Assembly (NCBI GenBank): GCA_025800145.1
Contig: JAOXSH010000082.1
Span: 1 to 64,000, forward strand
Length of the DNA stretch: 64,000 bases
Source of the DNA: Cohaesibacter sp.
Lineage (GTDB): Bacteria > Pseudomonadota > Alphaproteobacteria > Rhizobiales > Cohaesibacteraceae
Direction: 5' to 3'
The notes beneath the pieces were generated by a model. It was not told the origin of the DNA. It did not search any database and saw nothing but the letters and a program-made list of their open reading frames with translations. Below, in pieces: positions 54,335 to 62,898 of the stretch. The position numbers and the translations under genes are program-made. Within the stretch, counting starts at the first letter, position 1. Every line of letters starts with the position of its first letter.

Positions 54335-55213
54335 TCAAAGCCGCTCAACAACAAAATCAATCAACGCACGAGTGGCGCGCAAATTCACCTCTGCTTCTGG
54401 CCAAACCAGATAAAGCGGCATAGCCTCGGCTTCATAATCGGGCAATAAGGCAACAAGCTCCCCCTTTGCCAGTGCTTCCTCGACCAGAAAATCAGGCGGC
54501 GTGCATAACCCAAAGCCTTGCAAGCAAAACCGCACCATCGCCTGCACACTATTGACCGTCAGCACCGGATCATACCCCACCGCAATCCGCTCTCCCTCCG
54601 GCGATAGGAAAGTGCGCATATGGGGCATCATTTCCAGCTGAATCCAGTCCCAGTCAGATAAAGTGTCAGGATGCAGCGGCACATTCCGACTTTGCAAATA
54701 AGCAGGCGTGCAAACCAGTTTACGCTCAATCATACCAATGCGGCGACTTTTCAAACTGCTATCTTCCAGCATGCCAGCACGAAAAACCACATCCACCCCA
54801 TCTGCCAACAAATCGGTACGCTGATCGCTATAACGAATGCAAAGCGATAAATCAGGATGAGCTTTGGCAAATTCCCCCAAAACAGCAGTCAGCGGCCCAT
54901 CCATCAAAACCGTCGTCGCAGACACACATAAGGATCCCCGCAAGCTCCCATCACTGCGCAACAAACATTGCAAAGCCTTGTCTGCCGCCTCACTCATATT
55001 GGCAGCATGATCAAACAAACGCTCCCCATCTGCCGTCAAAACCAATTTGCGGGTCGAGCGATAGATCAAAGCCGTACCAAGACGCTTTTCCAATTCAGCA
55101 ATATTATAGCTGACAGAAGAAGGAGACAGACCCAGTTTGCGGGCTGCCCCGCGAAAAGATCCTTGCCGAATGGTCTCTGCAAAAATCGCCAAAGCGCGTA
55201 TCTCATCAATCAT
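54335..55213 (-). CDS. LysR family regulator
   Basis: The 292-residue protein has an N-terminal HTH (IRALAIFAETIRQGSFRGAA, GLSPSSVSYNIAELEKRLG) and a LysR substrate domain (DLSLCIRYSDQRTDLLADGV, VVFRAGMLEDSSL). It is divergent from the LysE-type exporter gene and probably controls it. ATG at 55213 is chosen; a TTG five codons upstream gives a longer product. Confidence 0.88.
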   Translation of the reverse strand: MIDEIRALAIFAETIRQGSFRGAARKLGLSPSSVSYNIAELEKRLGTALIYRSTRKLVLTADGERLFDHAANMSEAADKALQCLLRSDGSLRGSLCVSATTVLMDGPLTAVLGEFAKAHPDLSLCIRYSDQRTDLLADGVDVVFRAGMLEDSSLKSRRIGMIERKLVCTPAYLQSRNVPLHPDTLSDWDWIQLEMMPHMRTFLSPEGERIAVGYDPVLTVNSVQAMVRFCLQGFGLCTPPDFLVEEALAKGELVALLPDYEAEAMPLYLVWPEAEVNLRATRALIDFVVERL

Positions 55214-55311
55214 TGTTCGTTTATCCAAACAATCAAAATCAATTAACCAGGATAATCAATCAAACAAACTCTGGCTAGGGTGAAATAAAAAGATCAATCA
55301 AGGAAGAGACC

Positions 55312-55929
55312 ATGATCAGCCAGCTTGCCCCTGCTATATTGCCTATGGCCCTATTCTCCCTGACCACGTCAATCCTGCCCGGGCCGGTCAATTTCATTGC
55401 CCTGTCGCTCGGCAGTCAAAACAGAAAAAGGCAGGCCTTTGCCTTTGTCTCTGGGGCCACAATCGGCTTTACCATTCTGTTGGCCCTGTTGGGGCTGGGC
55501 ATGGATCAAATCCTCACCCATTACCAATCCCTGCTGATCGTCTTTAACAGCCTTGGCTCGCTTTTCATCGCCTATCTTGGCTATAAAATTTTCACCAGCC
55601 AAAACCCCATTAACACAAACAACAGCACCAACATTATGGGCGGTTTTTTCCATGGCTTTGTCTTGCAATGGCTCAACCCCAAAGCATGGGGAAGCTGTCT
55701 TGCAGGCCATGCCGCCTTTCAAACCAGCAATGCCCCGCAATTGCTGGCTTTGTTCATAGCCATATATCTGATTGTCTGTTTCATCGGCGTTGGCAGCTGG
55801 GCGATAGTAGGAACGCAGATTTCACACTATCTGTCCAACAAACGCAGCTTGCGCCGCTTCAATCACATAATGGGCAGCGCTTTAATCCTGCTGGCGCTGT
55901 TTTTGATGATGCAGCCACATATTCAATAG
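55312..55929 (+). CDS. LysE family translocator
   Basis: The 205-residue membrane protein has about six helices and the LysE/RhtB pattern (LTTSILPGPVNFIALSLGSQ, FIAYLGYKIF, FVLQWLNPKAWGSCLAGHAA). These proteins export amino acids or related metabolites; the substrate is unknown. AGGAAGAG precedes the ATG. Divergent from the LysR gene. Confidence 0.88.
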   Translation: MISQLAPAILPMALFSLTTSILPGPVNFIALSLGSQNRKRQAFAFVSGATIGFTILLALLGLGMDQILTHYQSLLIVFNSLGSLFIAYLGYKIFTSQNPINTNNSTNIMGGFFHGFVLQWLNPKAWGSCLAGHAAFQTSNAPQLLALFIAIYLIVCFIGVGSWAIVGTQISHYLSNKRSLRRFNHIMGSALILLALFLMMQPHIQ

Positions 55930-55933
55930 AAAC

Positions 55934-55968
55934 AAAAATGGCATCGCTTGAAAGGCGATGCCATTTTT
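55934..55968. terminator. Rho-independent terminator after the LysE gene
   Basis: AATGGCATCGC and GCGATGCCATT are exact complements around a seven-base loop, with A- and T-runs outside. It lies between convergent lysE-type and ispG genes and can serve both. Confidence 0.9.
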
Positions 55969-55993
55969 AGAAATAAAGCTCTATTCAAATATC

Positions 55994-57229
55994 TCAAGTC
56001 GATTGCCCGAAACGTTTGTCAACATAATCCAGCACCATTTCGTGAAAATCCTTGGCAATCGTCTCGCCGCGCAAGGTGGCCTTTTTCTGCCCATCAATAA
56101 AAACAGGCGCCGCAGGCGTCTCCCCTGTGCCGGGAAGCGAAATACCAATATCGGCATGTTTTGATTCTCCCGGACCATTAACAATACAGCCCATAACCGC
56201 AACATTGAGCGCTTCAACACCGGGATATTTCTCCCGCCAAACCGGCATATGTGTGCGGATATCTTCTTGAATTTCCTGTGCCAATTCCTGAAAAACCGTC
56301 GATGTCGTGCGCCCACATCCGGGACAAGCTGCAACGATGGGGATGAAAGAGCGAAAGCCCATCGTCTGCAACAATTCCTGCGCAACCTGCACTTCGCGAG
56401 TCCGATCCCCGCCCGGTTCAGGCGTCAAAGAAATGCGGATCGTGTCACCAATGCCCTGCTGCAACAAAATTCCCAAGGCAGCAGAGGAAGCCACAATTCC
56501 CTTGGACCCCATCCCCGCTTCAGTCAGACCCAAATGGGTGGCATAATCAGAACGCCGCGCCAACTCTGTATAGACGGCAACCAAATCCTGAACCTGACTG
56601 ACCTTAGCTGACAAAATAATCTTGTCCGCCCCAAGCCCCAATTCTTCGGCCCGATTGGCTGATAACAAAGCGGATTGGATGATCGTTTCATGCATCACTT
56701 TTTCGGCAGGCAAAGGCACATCACTTTTAGAATTTTCATCCATCAACCGGGTCAGCAAGTCCTGATCGAGCGATCCCCAATTCACCCCAATGCGAATAGC
56801 CTTGTCATATTTTTGGGCCAGATCAATCAGCGTACCAAACTGAATATCTTTACGTTTTTTAAAACCGACATTGCCCGGATTGATACGATATTTGCCAAGC
56901 GCCTCGGCACAAGCCGGATGGTCAGTGAGCAATTTATGGCCAATATAGTGAAAATCCCCAACCAAAGGCACATCAATGCCAAGCCGGTCCAGCCGCTCGC
57001 GAATATAGGGAACAGCCTTGGCCGACTCATCCCGGTCAACAGTGATCCGCACCAATTCCGAACCTGCCTTATGCAGAGCTGCTACTTGCTGAACCGTGGA
57101 ATCCACATCAGCCGTATCCGTATTGGTCATCGATTGTACAACCACGGGCGCGCCGCCCCCCACAGTCACATGATCAATTTTTACCGCTTTGGTAATGCGG
57201 CGCTCCAATGGCGCAGAAAGTACCGGCAT
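55994..57229 (-). CDS. ispG: IspG (GcpE), HMBPP synthase
   Basis: Iron-sulfur enzyme of the MEP isoprenoid route that makes HMBPP. The 411-residue protein shows [29 protein letters not shown], the 4Fe-4S cysteines in [20 protein letters not shown] and the Cys in [28 protein letters not shown] is upstream of the ATG. A 12-bp tandem repeat lies upstream, then zur. Confidence 0.96.
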   Translation of the reverse strand: MPVLSAPLERRITKAVKIDHVTVGGGAPVVVQSMTNTDTADVDSTVQQVAALHKAGSELVRITVDRDESAKAVPYIRERLDRLGIDVPLVGDFHYIGHKLLTDHPACAEALGKYRINPGNVGFKKRKDIQFGTLIDLAQKYDKAIRIGVNWGSLDQDLLTRLMDENSKSDVPLPAEKVMHETIIQSALLSANRAEELGLGADKIILSAKVSQVQDLVAVYTELARRSDYATHLGLTEAGMGSKGIVASSAALGILLQQGIGDTIRISLTPEPGGDRTREVQVAQELLQTMGFRSFIPIVAACPGCGRTTSTVFQELAQEIQEDIRTHMPVWREKYPGVEALNVAVMGCIVNGPGESKHADIGISLPGTGETPAAPVFIDGQKKATLRGETIAKDFHEMVLDYVDKRFGQST

Positions 57230-57258
57230 GGTCCCTCGCTGAACAGATGAAACTCAAC

Positions 57259-57294
57259 CCAATAACAGGGCCAATAACAGGGCCAATAACAGGG
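57259..57294. repeat. 12-bp tandem repeat, three copies
   Basis: CAATAACAGGGC occurs three times in a row between zur and ispG, upstream of ispG. A length-variable repeat here could change ispG leader or promoter spacing. Confidence 0.85.
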
Positions 57295-57361
57295 CCAAAA
57301 TCAGGCTTTGACGTTTATATGGCACTCTCCCCATCACGGCGCAACCACGCCACAAAAGAAA

Positions 57362-57895
57362 TTATCCATCTTCTGCCATTCGCTCCTCAGCGAAGCTGTT
57401 CTGGCATTGCGAACACAAGCCCGAAATCTCCAAAACAGGTGCATTGGCTCTGAATTTTTGCGTGGCGGCAATGGTTTCCAGCAAGCCTTGCAAGGCATCG
57501 CTGTGAAACTCCCCCGCCCGGCCACATTGATCGCAGAGCAAAAAGACGGTAACATGATCGCCACGACACCCCCCAACGACATCATCATCATGGGAACTAT
57601 GCGCATGGGTACAGGCAACATAACCATTGCGACTTTCAATGCGATGGATCAGGCCCTGGCCCGTCAAAAATTCCAAAGCCCGATAAATCGACACAGGAGC
57701 AAGCTTGTTGCCCTGCCGGTTGATCTTGTCAAGAATATCATAGGCAGAGGCAGGCACATGACTATCCGCCAACACAGCCAGGACTTTACGCCGCTGCTCC
57801 GTCAGCCGAACCCCACGCTGCTGACATAAAAGCTCTGCATGACTCAAAATCCGGTCCACGCATTTGGCATGATCATGCTCTTCCAACTCAATCAT
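57362..57895 (-). CDS. zur: Zur, zinc uptake regulator (Fur family)
   Basis: The 177-residue protein has the winged HTH (GVRLTEQRRKVLAVLADSHV, APVSIYRALEFLTGQG) and metal-site residues HRIESRNGYVACTHAHSSH, LLCDQCGRAGEF and ISGLCSQCQNS. The ESRN / CTHAH context and CxxC pairs fit alphaproteobacterial Zur more than Fur or Irr. GGAGAGAG precedes the ATG. The presumed target znuCB is 18 kb away. ispG lies downstream on the same strand. Confidence 0.87.
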   Translation of the reverse strand: MIELEEHDHAKCVDRILSHAELLCQQRGVRLTEQRRKVLAVLADSHVPASAYDILDKINRQGNKLAPVSIYRALEFLTGQGLIHRIESRNGYVACTHAHSSHDDDVVGGCRGDHVTVFLLCDQCGRAGEFHSDALQGLLETIAATQKFRANAPVLEISGLCSQCQNSFAEERMAEDG

Positions 57896-58044
57896 GACAG
57901 GCTCTCTCCTTCTTTATGCCAAACGACCTGATTTGACCTTGCCAAGACTAGCATGACAATTATGCTGCAATGCAGAATTTCATACGCCATAAGGCGTTTT
58001 TGTGGAAAGCTTCATCCCACACAGAACAGAGATGCGAGAAAGCA

Positions 58045-58860
58045 ATGTCAAACTCACCGGCCCAGCCCTCCAACAACCCCCATAGCGGGCGCACCGCTCT
58101 TGTCACCGGCTCCACCAGCGGCATCGGCCTTGCAATCGCCAGAGCCTTTGCCGAACAGGGGGCCAATATCGTCCTCAATGGCTTTGGCGATACCAATGAG
58201 ATCGAACAAAACCGCGCCGCCATTGAACAGGATTTTGGCGTCAAAGCCCTCTATAACGGCGCCAATATGCTCAATCCAGACGAGATTGAAGCCATGGTCA
58301 AAGAAGCGGTCGAAACATTTGGATCGGTTGATATTGTCGTCAATAATGCCGGCATTCAGCATGTCTCACCCATTGATGAATTTCCCGTTGATAAATGGGA
58401 CGCCATCATTGCTATCAATCTCAGCTCAGCATTCCACACCATCCGTGCCGCCCTGCCGGGCATGAAGCAAAAAGGCTGGGGCCGCATCATCAACACCGCC
58501 TCCGCCCATGCGCTTGTCGCCTCTCCTTACAAATCGGCCTATGTCGCAGCAAAACATGGCATTGCAGGCCTGACCAAAACAGCCGCTCTGGAAGTCGCCG
58601 AACAGGGCATCACCGTCAATGCCATTGCCCCGGGCTATGTCTGGACACCATTGGTAGAGCGCCAAATCCCCGATACCATGAAAGCCCGTGGCCTTAGCGA
58701 AGAAGAAGTCAAACGCGATATACTCTTGGCCGCCCAGCCCACCAAAGAATTTGTCACCGTCGATCAGGTGGCACAATTGGCGCTTTATCTGGCAAGCGAT
58801 GCAGCCTCAGCCATTACCGGCACCACTATGAGTATTGATGGCGGCTGGACCGCAAAATAA
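58045..58860 (+). CDS. bdhA: 3-hydroxybutyrate dehydrogenase
   Basis: Oxidises (R)-3-hydroxybutyrate, the PHB monomer, to acetoacetate with NAD. The product has about 271 residues with SDR motifs ALVTGSTSGIGLAIARAFAE, NNAGIQHVSPIDEFP, catalytic Ser and Tyr-x3-Lys in NTASAHALVASPYKSAYVAA, and APGYVWTPLVERQIPDTMKA, diagnostic for this enzyme. ATG at 58045 with GAGAAAG upstream is used. Divergent from zur. Confidence 0.95.
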   Translation: MSNSPAQPSNNPHSGRTALVTGSTSGIGLAIARAFAEQGANIVLNGFGDTNEIEQNRAAIEQDFGVKALYNGANMLNPDEIEAMVKEAVETFGSVDIVVNNAGIQHVSPIDEFPVDKWDAIIAINLSSAFHTIRAALPGMKQKGWGRIINTASAHALVASPYKSAYVAAKHGIAGLTKTAALEVAEQGITVNAIAPGYVWTPLVERQIPDTMKARGLSEEEVKRDILLAAQPTKEFVTVDQVAQLALYLASDAASAITGTTMSIDGGWTAK

Positions 58861-58946
58861 ACGAAAACCACTTGCGCCACGGCACGGCCGCTATATCTCT
58901 GTCATGGCGCAAGTCCCTCACAACAAGCCTTCCGCACAACATGTCA

Positions 58947-59234
58947 TCAGACAATAAAGCCCTGCCGCAAAGCCTCTGCCACAGCCTGTCTCCGATTCAC
59001 CGCTTGCAATTTCTTACTGGCAGACGCTGGATACCAATCAGCGGTATAGTGCGAAATAACCAGGATCTGGGAAATATCCCAAGAGCTTTTGCCATCTGAC
59101 GCCCATTTCAAACAATCACATTCACGAGGCGTGAGCTTGATTTTGCGTTCTGCTCTCTCCGGCTTACACAAATCCTGCATCCGGTTATGGACATAAATAC
59201 CAACCAAACGCAGCATATATTTCTCATCCGGGCT
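58947..59234 (-). pseudogene. Truncated LuxR-type regulator (DNA-binding domain only)
   Basis: The last 65 codons encode a LuxR-type HTH (KLTPRECDCLKWASDGKSSW, DISQILVISHYTADWY, then KLQAVNRRQAVAEALRQGFI), of the autoinducer-regulator kind. The usual N-terminal acyl-homoserine-lactone domain is missing: only about 30 residues precede it. The 5' end runs directly into a family A repeat (59235-59262). The recognition helix has unusual Trp/Tyr changes (HYTADWYPAS). A broken remnant of a quorum-sensing regulator is most likely. Confidence 0.75.
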
Positions 59235-59262
59235 TAATACCAACGGCACGAAAGATTACCCC
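59235..59262 (+). repeat. Family A repeat end abutting the luxR remnant
   Basis: TAATACCAACGGCACGAAAG followed by ATTACCCC matches the terminal repeat of family A. It directly meets the surviving luxR sequence, so it probably marks the truncation point. Confidence 0.8.
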
Positions 59263-59407
59263 CCGCTCCGCCAAAAGAAAAACCTGCCATCAAACAGGAT
59301 CAAAAAACATTGTTAGAGAAGGGCTTATTCATCACAATCTGTGGGGATACAGAAAGGGCCGTAACATATTTGTTGCGGCCCGGATCATAGATCGGTTCAC
59401 AAAAAAA

Positions 59408-59878
59408 TCAGGGCATCAAAGAAGGCTTGGTCCCGTCAGGCTCTTTTTCAATATGCAGCAAATTGCGCATATCACCCTCTTTTTCGGTCAAATCAGCCAA
59501 GGTATATTTGTCCAGAGCGTTCAAAAAGGCTTCCAGCGCATCATTGAGCGCATGGTTAAAGTCACACATCGACAAAAGCGGACAATCATAACTGCCTTCA
59601 TCAAAACAATCTGCCAAATGAAAATTCTCTTCGGCGGCGCGGATGATCTCGCCCAGCGTAATGTCTTTTGGTTCACGCGCCAGCTTCAAGCCCCCATTGC
59701 GGCCTCTGTGAGTGGTAATAAAGCCGTTGGACACAAGGATCGGTAAAATCTTGAACAAATGATATTCAGAAATATCATATACCCGTGCAATCTCGCTCAC
59801 TTTGGCAAACTCGTCACGTTTCGCCACGCAATACATCAAGATACGGACAGAATAATTTGCCTGCTGCGTCAGTCTCAT
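59408..59878 (-). CDS. rirA: RirA-like Rrf2 family iron regulator
   Basis: The 156-residue protein starts MRLTQQANYSVRILMYCVAK with a winged HTH (ISEYHLFKILPILVSNGFIT, RGRNGGLKLAREP) and has the three-cysteine iron-sulfur motif CFDEGSYDCPLLSMC. This pattern matches RirA, which represses iron uptake genes when iron is sufficient, more than IscR or NsrR. The start codon region carries AAGGAAAT. It stands alone between the luxR remnant and the family A element. Confidence 0.88.
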   Translation of the reverse strand: MRLTQQANYSVRILMYCVAKRDEFAKVSEIARVYDISEYHLFKILPILVSNGFITTHRGRNGGLKLAREPKDITLGEIIRAAEENFHLADCFDEGSYDCPLLSMCDFNHALNDALEAFLNALDKYTLADLTEKEGDMRNLLHIEKEPDGTKPSLMP

Positions 59879-60461
59879 AGTCCAGATTTCCTTATATCAA
59901 TTCAAATCCATCTTGTCATAAGCAAGCGCCTTGGTCATGGGCTGATTTGAACTATCACCCCTTTATAAAGGGCAAACGCCACCAAAGCAAATCACCTTAT
60001 GACGCAAAAGCATAGTCTTTTGGCATGCCACACCATTTAATACCAACGAGCAGAAATAATGACTTATATGACCGGATTCCCTGGGTTTTCTGGCAAGAAA
60101 CTTTTGCTGCCATGGTCTGGTTGCCACAAAGCAAGAGCGACGCAGTCCAGAAAGCCAATAAAATCCGGTCATATGGGTTAATCTTTCATGCCGTTGGTAT
60201 AAACCATTTAAAGGCATCCTATGGGTCATTATTTCTACTCGTTGGTATAAGAGCCTGATTTAAAAGTCCTGTACCAAACCATCATAAAGAATCAAAAAAC
60301 AAATAATCGTTCGCTTCATTTCATCATAGCTTATTCTTATGTCGCAGGGGCGAAAATATTTAAGACTGCGGTAATTTACCTCTTTTCTTAAGGAAAATAC
60401 TGCTTTAGCTTATATAGAAAAAGCCAAAAGTTGCGCCGCAACATAACCAAAGCACATAGCC
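59879..60461. other. Intergenic region between rirA and the GcdR-like gene
   Basis: 583 bases with no credible gene. About 210 bases are a family A element (60040-60248). Two overlapping frames (59963-60229 minus, 60025-60258 plus) exist only because of the element. The remainder (60250-60460) is AT-rich and probably promoter. Confidence 0.6.
60040..60248. mobile_element. Family A element with three ends, 209 bp
   Basis: The left end ATACCAACGAGCAGAAATAA matches the complement of the far right end (AGAAATAATGACCCATAGGA). A second right-type end closes at 60200 (ATGCCGTTGGTAT) and pairs with the left inner part (CATATGACCGGATT). No transposase gene is seen. The double right end suggests nested insertion. 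Confidence 0.78.
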
Positions 60462-61394
60462 ATGTTAAAATATCTTCCCTCTCTCAGTGCTTTACGCGCC
60501 TTTGAAGCAGCAGCCCGCCATCTCAGCTTCACAAAAGCTGCCAGCGAACTGGGTGTCACGCAAAGCGCAATCTCCAGACAAATGCGCGCAATGGAAGATT
60601 TACTGGGCTTGCGTTTGTTCGAGCGCACAGGACATGGCCTTGTCCTGACAGAAGCTGGCGAGGTCTATGCGCACAAAATCCGCACAAAATTACAGGATAT
60701 TGAAACCGCAACACTGGAATTGCTGGCCTATCGCGGACAGGGCGGCGAATTGACCATTGCCTGCCTGCCCACTTTTGGCGCCCGCTGGCTGGTGCCCCGC
60801 CTCACCAAATTCACCGCCGCCCACCCCGAAGTGCTCATCCATATCGTCACAAAAATCGAACAATTCGAGTTTATGGGCGAAGATATAGACGCAGCTTTTC
60901 ATTTTGGCGAAGGCGCATGGCCCAATGCCCTGACCGATCCCTTGATGCCGGAATATATTGTTCCCCTTGCTCATCCAGATCTCTTAACCCATAAAAATGA
61001 AATCGGCCTGAGCCAATTGCTGCTCGAATACCCCTTGCTGCAAGCAAGCTCACGCCCCAATCTGTGGAGCCACTGGTGCAATGTGACCGGCCATCATCAC
61101 CCAAACCCCCATGTTGGCCCCCGCTTTGAACATTTTCATATGGTCATCCGTGCCGCAGCCTCCAAAATGGGCATCGCGCTACTGCCCCGCTTTTTGGTGG
61201 AAGAAGAACTGGCAAGCGGAGAATTGGTGCCCCTTGATCGGCTCCTCACCCGATCCAATGGCGATTATTATTTCGTCTATCCCCAATCAAAACGCGCCAA
61301 TCCCAATTTGCAAATTTTCCGAGCATGGATCATGCGAGAAGCCATCACAGCCAAAAAAGAACTAAACAAACTGGAAAAATACCCGCAGGTTTGA
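60462..61394 (+). CDS. LysR family regulator, GcvA/GcdR-like
   Basis: The 310-residue protein has an HTH (LPSLSALRAFEAAARHLSFT, GVTQSAISRQMRAMEDLLGL) and a GcvA-type substrate domain (IACLPTFGARWLVPRLTKFT, DIDAAFHFGEGAWP). It is immediately upstream of gcdH on the same strand; GcdR proteins regulate glutaryl-CoA dehydrogenase, so it likely controls this cluster. The function name is inferred from context. Confidence 0.87.
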   Translation: MLKYLPSLSALRAFEAAARHLSFTKAASELGVTQSAISRQMRAMEDLLGLRLFERTGHGLVLTEAGEVYAHKIRTKLQDIETATLELLAYRGQGGELTIACLPTFGARWLVPRLTKFTAAHPEVLIHIVTKIEQFEFMGEDIDAAFHFGEGAWPNALTDPLMPEYIVPLAHPDLLTHKNEIGLSQLLLEYPLLQASSRPNLWSHWCNVTGHHHPNPHVGPRFEHFHMVIRAAASKMGIALLPRFLVEEELASGELVPLDRLLTRSNGDYYFVYPQSKRANPNLQIFRAWIMREAITAKKELNKLEKYPQV

Positions 61395-61603
61395 AGGGCT
61401 GAAACATAACTTAAACGCACTGATCTCGGTAAAAATCAACGATAAAGAGCCATACAAACACCACAACACATAACCAAAGCGCATGAAGCTCTGAAATTTA
61501 TTCGTTTCTCTTTCCCAAAGAGGGACGCTAGGGTGCCTGTCAGAACGGGATCTACGTCCTAAATCCCATAATGCTGACTTTTAAAGATTTTTGAGGAAGT
61601 ACC

Positions 61604-62791
61604 ATGTGCGCCAAACCACAATTCACTTGGGATGATCCCTTTCATGTTCGTGATCAATTAAGCGAAGACGAGCGCCTCATCATGGATGCCGCCCGTTCTT
61701 TCTGCGATAATCGGTTAATGCCCCGCATTCTCGAAGCCAATCGTCACGAGACATTTGATCGCGAAATCATGAATGAATTGGGCGAAAATGGCTTCCTTGG
61801 CTCCACCATTCCCGAAGACTATGGCTGCGCTGGCGTCAATCACGTTGCTTATGGTCTGGTTGCCCGCGAGGTGGAACGCGTTGATTCAGGGTATCGTTCT
61901 GCCATGTCCGTGCAATCATCCCTCGTCATGCATCCGATCCATGCCTATGGTTCTGAAGAGCAGCGCCAGAAATTCTTGCCCAAATTGGCCACAGGCGAGC
62001 TGGTCGGCTGTTTTGGCCTGACAGAACCTGATCACGGCTCTGACCCCGGTTCCATGGTCACCCGCGCCGAAAAAGTTGATGGCGGCTACAAGCTCAATGG
62101 CGCAAAAATGTGGATAACCAATTCCCCAATCGCCGATATTGCCATTGTCTGGGCCAAGTCTGACGCCCATAACAACAAGATCAAGGGTTTCATTATCGAG
62201 CGCGGCATGGAAGGTTTCTCGACGCCAAAAATTGAAGGCAAAATGAGCCTGCGTGCCTCTATCACCGGCGAAATTGTCCTCGACAATGTCTTGGTGCCAG
62301 AAGAAAATCTTTTGCCAAATGTCTCCGGTCTGGCTGGTCCCTTTGGCTGTTTGAACAAAGCCCGCTATGGCATTGCCTGGGGTGTCTTGGGTGCCGCAGA
62401 ATTTTGCTGGCATGCCGCTCGACAATATACCCTTGATCGCAAACAATTTGGCCGCCCGCTGGCACAAACCCAGTTGATGCAATTGAAAATGGCCAATATG
62501 CAAACCGAAATCACCCTTGGCCTGCAAGCCGCCTTGCGCGTTGGCCGCATGATGGATGAGGGCAATTGCCCGGTTGAAAATATCTCTCTGATCAAGCGCA
62601 ACAATTGTGGCAAGTCTCTGGATATTGCCCGCCTTGCCCGCGACATGCATGGCGGCAATGGCATTTCGGACGAATATCACGTCATTCGCCACATGATGAA
62701 TCTGGAAACCGTCAACACCTATGAAGGCACCCACGATATCCATGCCCTCATTCTGGGCCGCGCCCAAACCGGCCTTCAGGCTTTCTTCTGA
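61604..62791 (+). CDS. gcdH: Glutaryl-CoA dehydrogenase
   Basis: FAD-dependent oxidation and decarboxylation of glutaryl-CoA to crotonyl-CoA in lysine, tryptophan and glutarate breakdown. The 395-residue product has [60 protein letters not shown], and catalytic Glu in [28 protein letters not shown] is before the ATG. It lies between the GcdR-like gene and the CoA-transferase gene. A hairpin follows. Confidence 0.95.
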   Translation: MCAKPQFTWDDPFHVRDQLSEDERLIMDAARSFCDNRLMPRILEANRHETFDREIMNELGENGFLGSTIPEDYGCAGVNHVAYGLVAREVERVDSGYRSAMSVQSSLVMHPIHAYGSEEQRQKFLPKLATGELVGCFGLTEPDHGSDPGSMVTRAEKVDGGYKLNGAKMWITNSPIADIAIVWAKSDAHNNKIKGFIIERGMEGFSTPKIEGKMSLRASITGEIVLDNVLVPEENLLPNVSGLAGPFGCLNKARYGIAWGVLGAAEFCWHAARQYTLDRKQFGRPLAQTQLMQLKMANMQTEITLGLQAALRVGRMMDEGNCPVENISLIKRNNCGKSLDIARLARDMHGGNGISDEYHVIRHMMNLETVNTYEGTHDIHALILGRAQTGLQAFF

Positions 62792-62817
62792 TCCTTCCTC
62801 ATTATGCGATCAGATCC

Positions 62818-62858
62818 GAGAGGCGGGGAGCTTTCCCCTACCCGCCTCTCATGATTTT
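62818..62858 (+). terminator. Hairpin terminator after gcdH
   Basis: GAGAGGCGGG and CCCGCCTCTC are exact complements around 13 bases and are followed by ATGATTTTAT. It may reduce but not abolish read-through into the CoA-transferase gene. Confidence 0.7.
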
Positions 62859-62898
62859 ATAGTATCTCAAATCCCATAATTTTTTTCAGGATTGCACA

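Noticed and set aside
60025-60258. Overlapping frames on both strands between rirA and the GcdR-like gene
   Set aside because: They coincide with the family A element and its inverted repeats, with no coding signal.
61916-62767. 283-codon minus-strand frame opposite gcdH
   Set aside because: Antisense to the well-conserved gcdH and without recognisable motifs.
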